Shown here piece after piece: positions 62,789 to 64,000 of a stretch of 64,000 nt of DNA. Origin of the DNA: Ligustrum vulgare. Lineage: Eukaryota; Streptophyta; Magnoliopsida; Lamiales; Oleaceae. The DNA lies in NCBI GenBank assembly GCA_963555705.1, contig OY743180.1, positions 33,450,129 to 33,514,128 of the forward strand, read 5' to 3'. The notes beneath the pieces were generated by a model. The model did not search any database and was not told where the DNA came from. It saw nothing but the letters and a program-made list of their open reading frames with translations. Position 1 is the first letter of the stretch. Each line of letters opens with the position of its first letter. A program made the position numbers and the translations under genes.

Positions 62789-64000
62789 ACCATCGCATCT
62801 ATTTAATAAATTCGTATTAACCGTTAGTTTTAATTAATATACGTTTTTTAAAGTTTATTTCTTTTTATTTTCTTATTCTAAATATAAATATTTTTCAAAT
62901 ATATATAATCTAAACACTTCAATTTCTGACTAAAAAGTCTTTAAATAAAATAAGCAACTCTTTTATAATTTTCGATTTCTGATACTTCCTTCAATCAAAG
63001 GGAAAAAAAAAATGAGGACTTCTTGAATTAATTTTTTTCATTCATCTAATAATATTTTTTTTAAATGAAAAAATTCTTCTAAGGTGCCTTAAAGGGAGAA
63101 TTTTTTTTAATATATTACCCTCAAACCTTTTTCCGAGTATTTTACCATCGCATCTATTTAATAAATTCGTATTAACCGTTAGTTTTAATTAATATACGTT
63201 TTTTAAAGTTTATTTCTTTTTATTTTCTTATTCTAAATATAAATATTTTTCAAATATATATAATCTAAACACTTCAATTTCTGACTAAAAAGTCTTTAAA
63301 TAAAATAAGCAACTCTTTTATAATTTGTGATTTCCGATACTTCCTTCAATCAAAGGGAAAAAAAAAAATGAGGACTTCTTGAATTAATTTTTTTCATTCA
63401 TATAACAATTTATTTTAAAGGGAACAATTCTTCTAAGAGGCCTTAAAGGGAGAATGTTTTTTAATAAATTACCCTCAAACCTTTTTCCGAGTATTTTACC
63501 ATCGCATCTATTTAATAAATTCGTATTAACCGTTAGTTTTAATTAATATACGTTTTTTAAAGTTTATTTCTTTTTATTTTCTTATTCTAAATATAAATAT
63601 TTTTCAAATATATATAATCTAAACACGTCAATTTCTGACTAAAAAGTCTTTAAATAAAATAAGCAACTCTTTTATAATTTGTGATTTCTGATACTTCCTT
63701 CAATCAAAGGGAGAAAAAAAATGAGGACTTCTTGAATTAATTTTTTTCATTCATCTAATAATATTTTTTTTAAATGAAAAAATTCTTCTAAGGTGCCTTA
63801 AAGGGAGAATTTTTTTTAATATATTACCCTCAAACCTTTTTCCGAGTATTTTACCATCGCATCTATTTAATAAATTCGTATTAACCGTTAGTTTTAATTA
63901 ATATACGTTTTTTAAAGTTTATTTCTTTTTATTTTCTTATTCTAAATATAAATATTTTTCAAATATATATAATCTAAACACGTCAATTTCTGACTAAAAA
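62789..64000. repeat. Right end: delta-C, beta-A, alpha-C and a partial alpha monomer
   Basis: Monomers with anchors near 63012 (delta-C), 63370 (beta-A) and 63721 (alpha-C, 8-A run), then 63853-64000, the first 148 bp of an alpha monomer (CACGTC) cut by the window edge. The order matches anchors 57700, 58055 and 58408, suggesting the start of another copy of that segment. The array continues beyond the window. Confidence 0.85.

Larger units (their letters stand above)
1..64000. repeat. Satellite DNA array, ~354-bp monomer, ~180 tandem copies
   Basis: The segment beginning ACCATCGCATCTATTTAATA recurs at 1, 355, 707, 1060, 1412, 1765, 2120 and so on to 63853, always in the same orientation. 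The A-run/ATGAGGAC anchor occurs about 180 times between 223 and 63721, mean spacing about 354.7 bp (one copy, near 24310, reads ATTAGGAC). Neither end of the window leaves the array, so its true length is greater than 64 kb. One monomer counted by hand has 21.6% G+C. Long T and A runs dominate, and length differences between monomers come mostly from these runs and from the variable hinge. No insertion of foreign sequence, transposon or inverted segment was seen. Such arrays are typical of eukaryotic constitutive heterochromatin; that location is inferred. The family name and species are not recognised. Confidence 0.98.

Noticed and set aside
1..64000. CRISPR array
   Set aside because: The repeat period is about 354 bp with no unique spacers of 25-45 bp between short repeats, and no cas genes are present.
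1..64000. Transposable element, LTR or long inverted repeat
   Set aside because: No terminal repeats, target-site duplications or coding regions were seen, and all copies are head to tail.
1..64000. Mitochondrial control region or other AT-rich organelle DNA
   Set aside because: No rRNA, tRNA or protein-coding sequence appears in 64 kb, and nested higher-order repeats of this extent are typical of nuclear satellites. The AT content alone does not decide it.
1..64000. Identification as a named 350-360-bp satellite such as the Drosophila 359-bp repeat or a Tribolium satellite
   Set aside because: Length and AT-richness are similar, but I see no sequence resemblance to the 359-bp repeat as I know it and cannot check others without a search. 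Naming the species would be a guess.

Overview
The whole 64,000-base window is one uninterrupted head-to-tail satellite DNA array with no protein or RNA gene that I can support. The monomer is about 354 bp (observed spacings 351 to 358 bp). I located 180 copies of one anchor point, where an A-run meets ATGAGGAC, running from about 223 to 63721. That gives a mean period near 354.7 bp. All copies lie in the same orientation. No other sequence interrupts them and neither array edge is inside the window. A hand count of one monomer (46466-46821) gives 77 G+C in 356 bases, so the array is about 78% A+T. A long, AT-rich, monomeric satellite of this kind points to eukaryotic heterochromatin (centromeric, pericentromeric or similar). 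I cannot name the species or the satellite family from the sequence alone.

Monomers share a nearly invariant core and differ at a few diagnostic sites. I used two labels. The 3' half is A (ATAACAATTTATTTTAAAGG, then AGAGGCC and a GAATG tail), B (ATATCCATTT, then GGTGCC) or C (CTAATAATATT, then GGTGCC and a GAATTTT tail). The 5' half is alpha, beta, gamma, delta, epsilon, zeta or eta, each set by linked substitutions defined in the feature entries. C' is a C monomer with an A-like tail, Cs a C monomer lacking 3 bp in the variable hinge, and C* a C monomer reading AATACTTC.

Layout: 1-7780 is a strict A / (B or C) alternation (dimer about 708 bp) containing tetramer repeats of about 1417 bp. 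7781-9198 is where the alternation breaks. 9199-14152 is two adjacent 7-monomer units of 2477 bp. 14153-20180 is one 5-monomer and two 6-monomer versions of the same unit. 20181-21949 is a mosaic of the earlier types. From 21950 onward a 7-monomer module (gamma-A, alpha-C, zeta-A, gamma-A, alpha-C', epsilon-B, delta-C) occurs four times among larger duplications: a 6-monomer pair (24793-29052), a segment of about 7.9 kb repeated 9952 bp away (about 35030-42950 and 44983-52900), and a nearly adjacent repeat at 3549 bp (about 52130-59020). 58540-62788 is three tetramers of about 1416 bp, and the window ends inside a monomer.

There is no gene system here. The biology is array evolution: nested higher-order repeats, hybrid monomers with recognisable exchange points, and a conserved segment holding all five near-invariant CpGs and a 17-bp site that matches 7 of 9 essential positions of the mammalian CENP-B box consensus. 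The 62-codon open frames are by-products of a single substitution in some A monomers.
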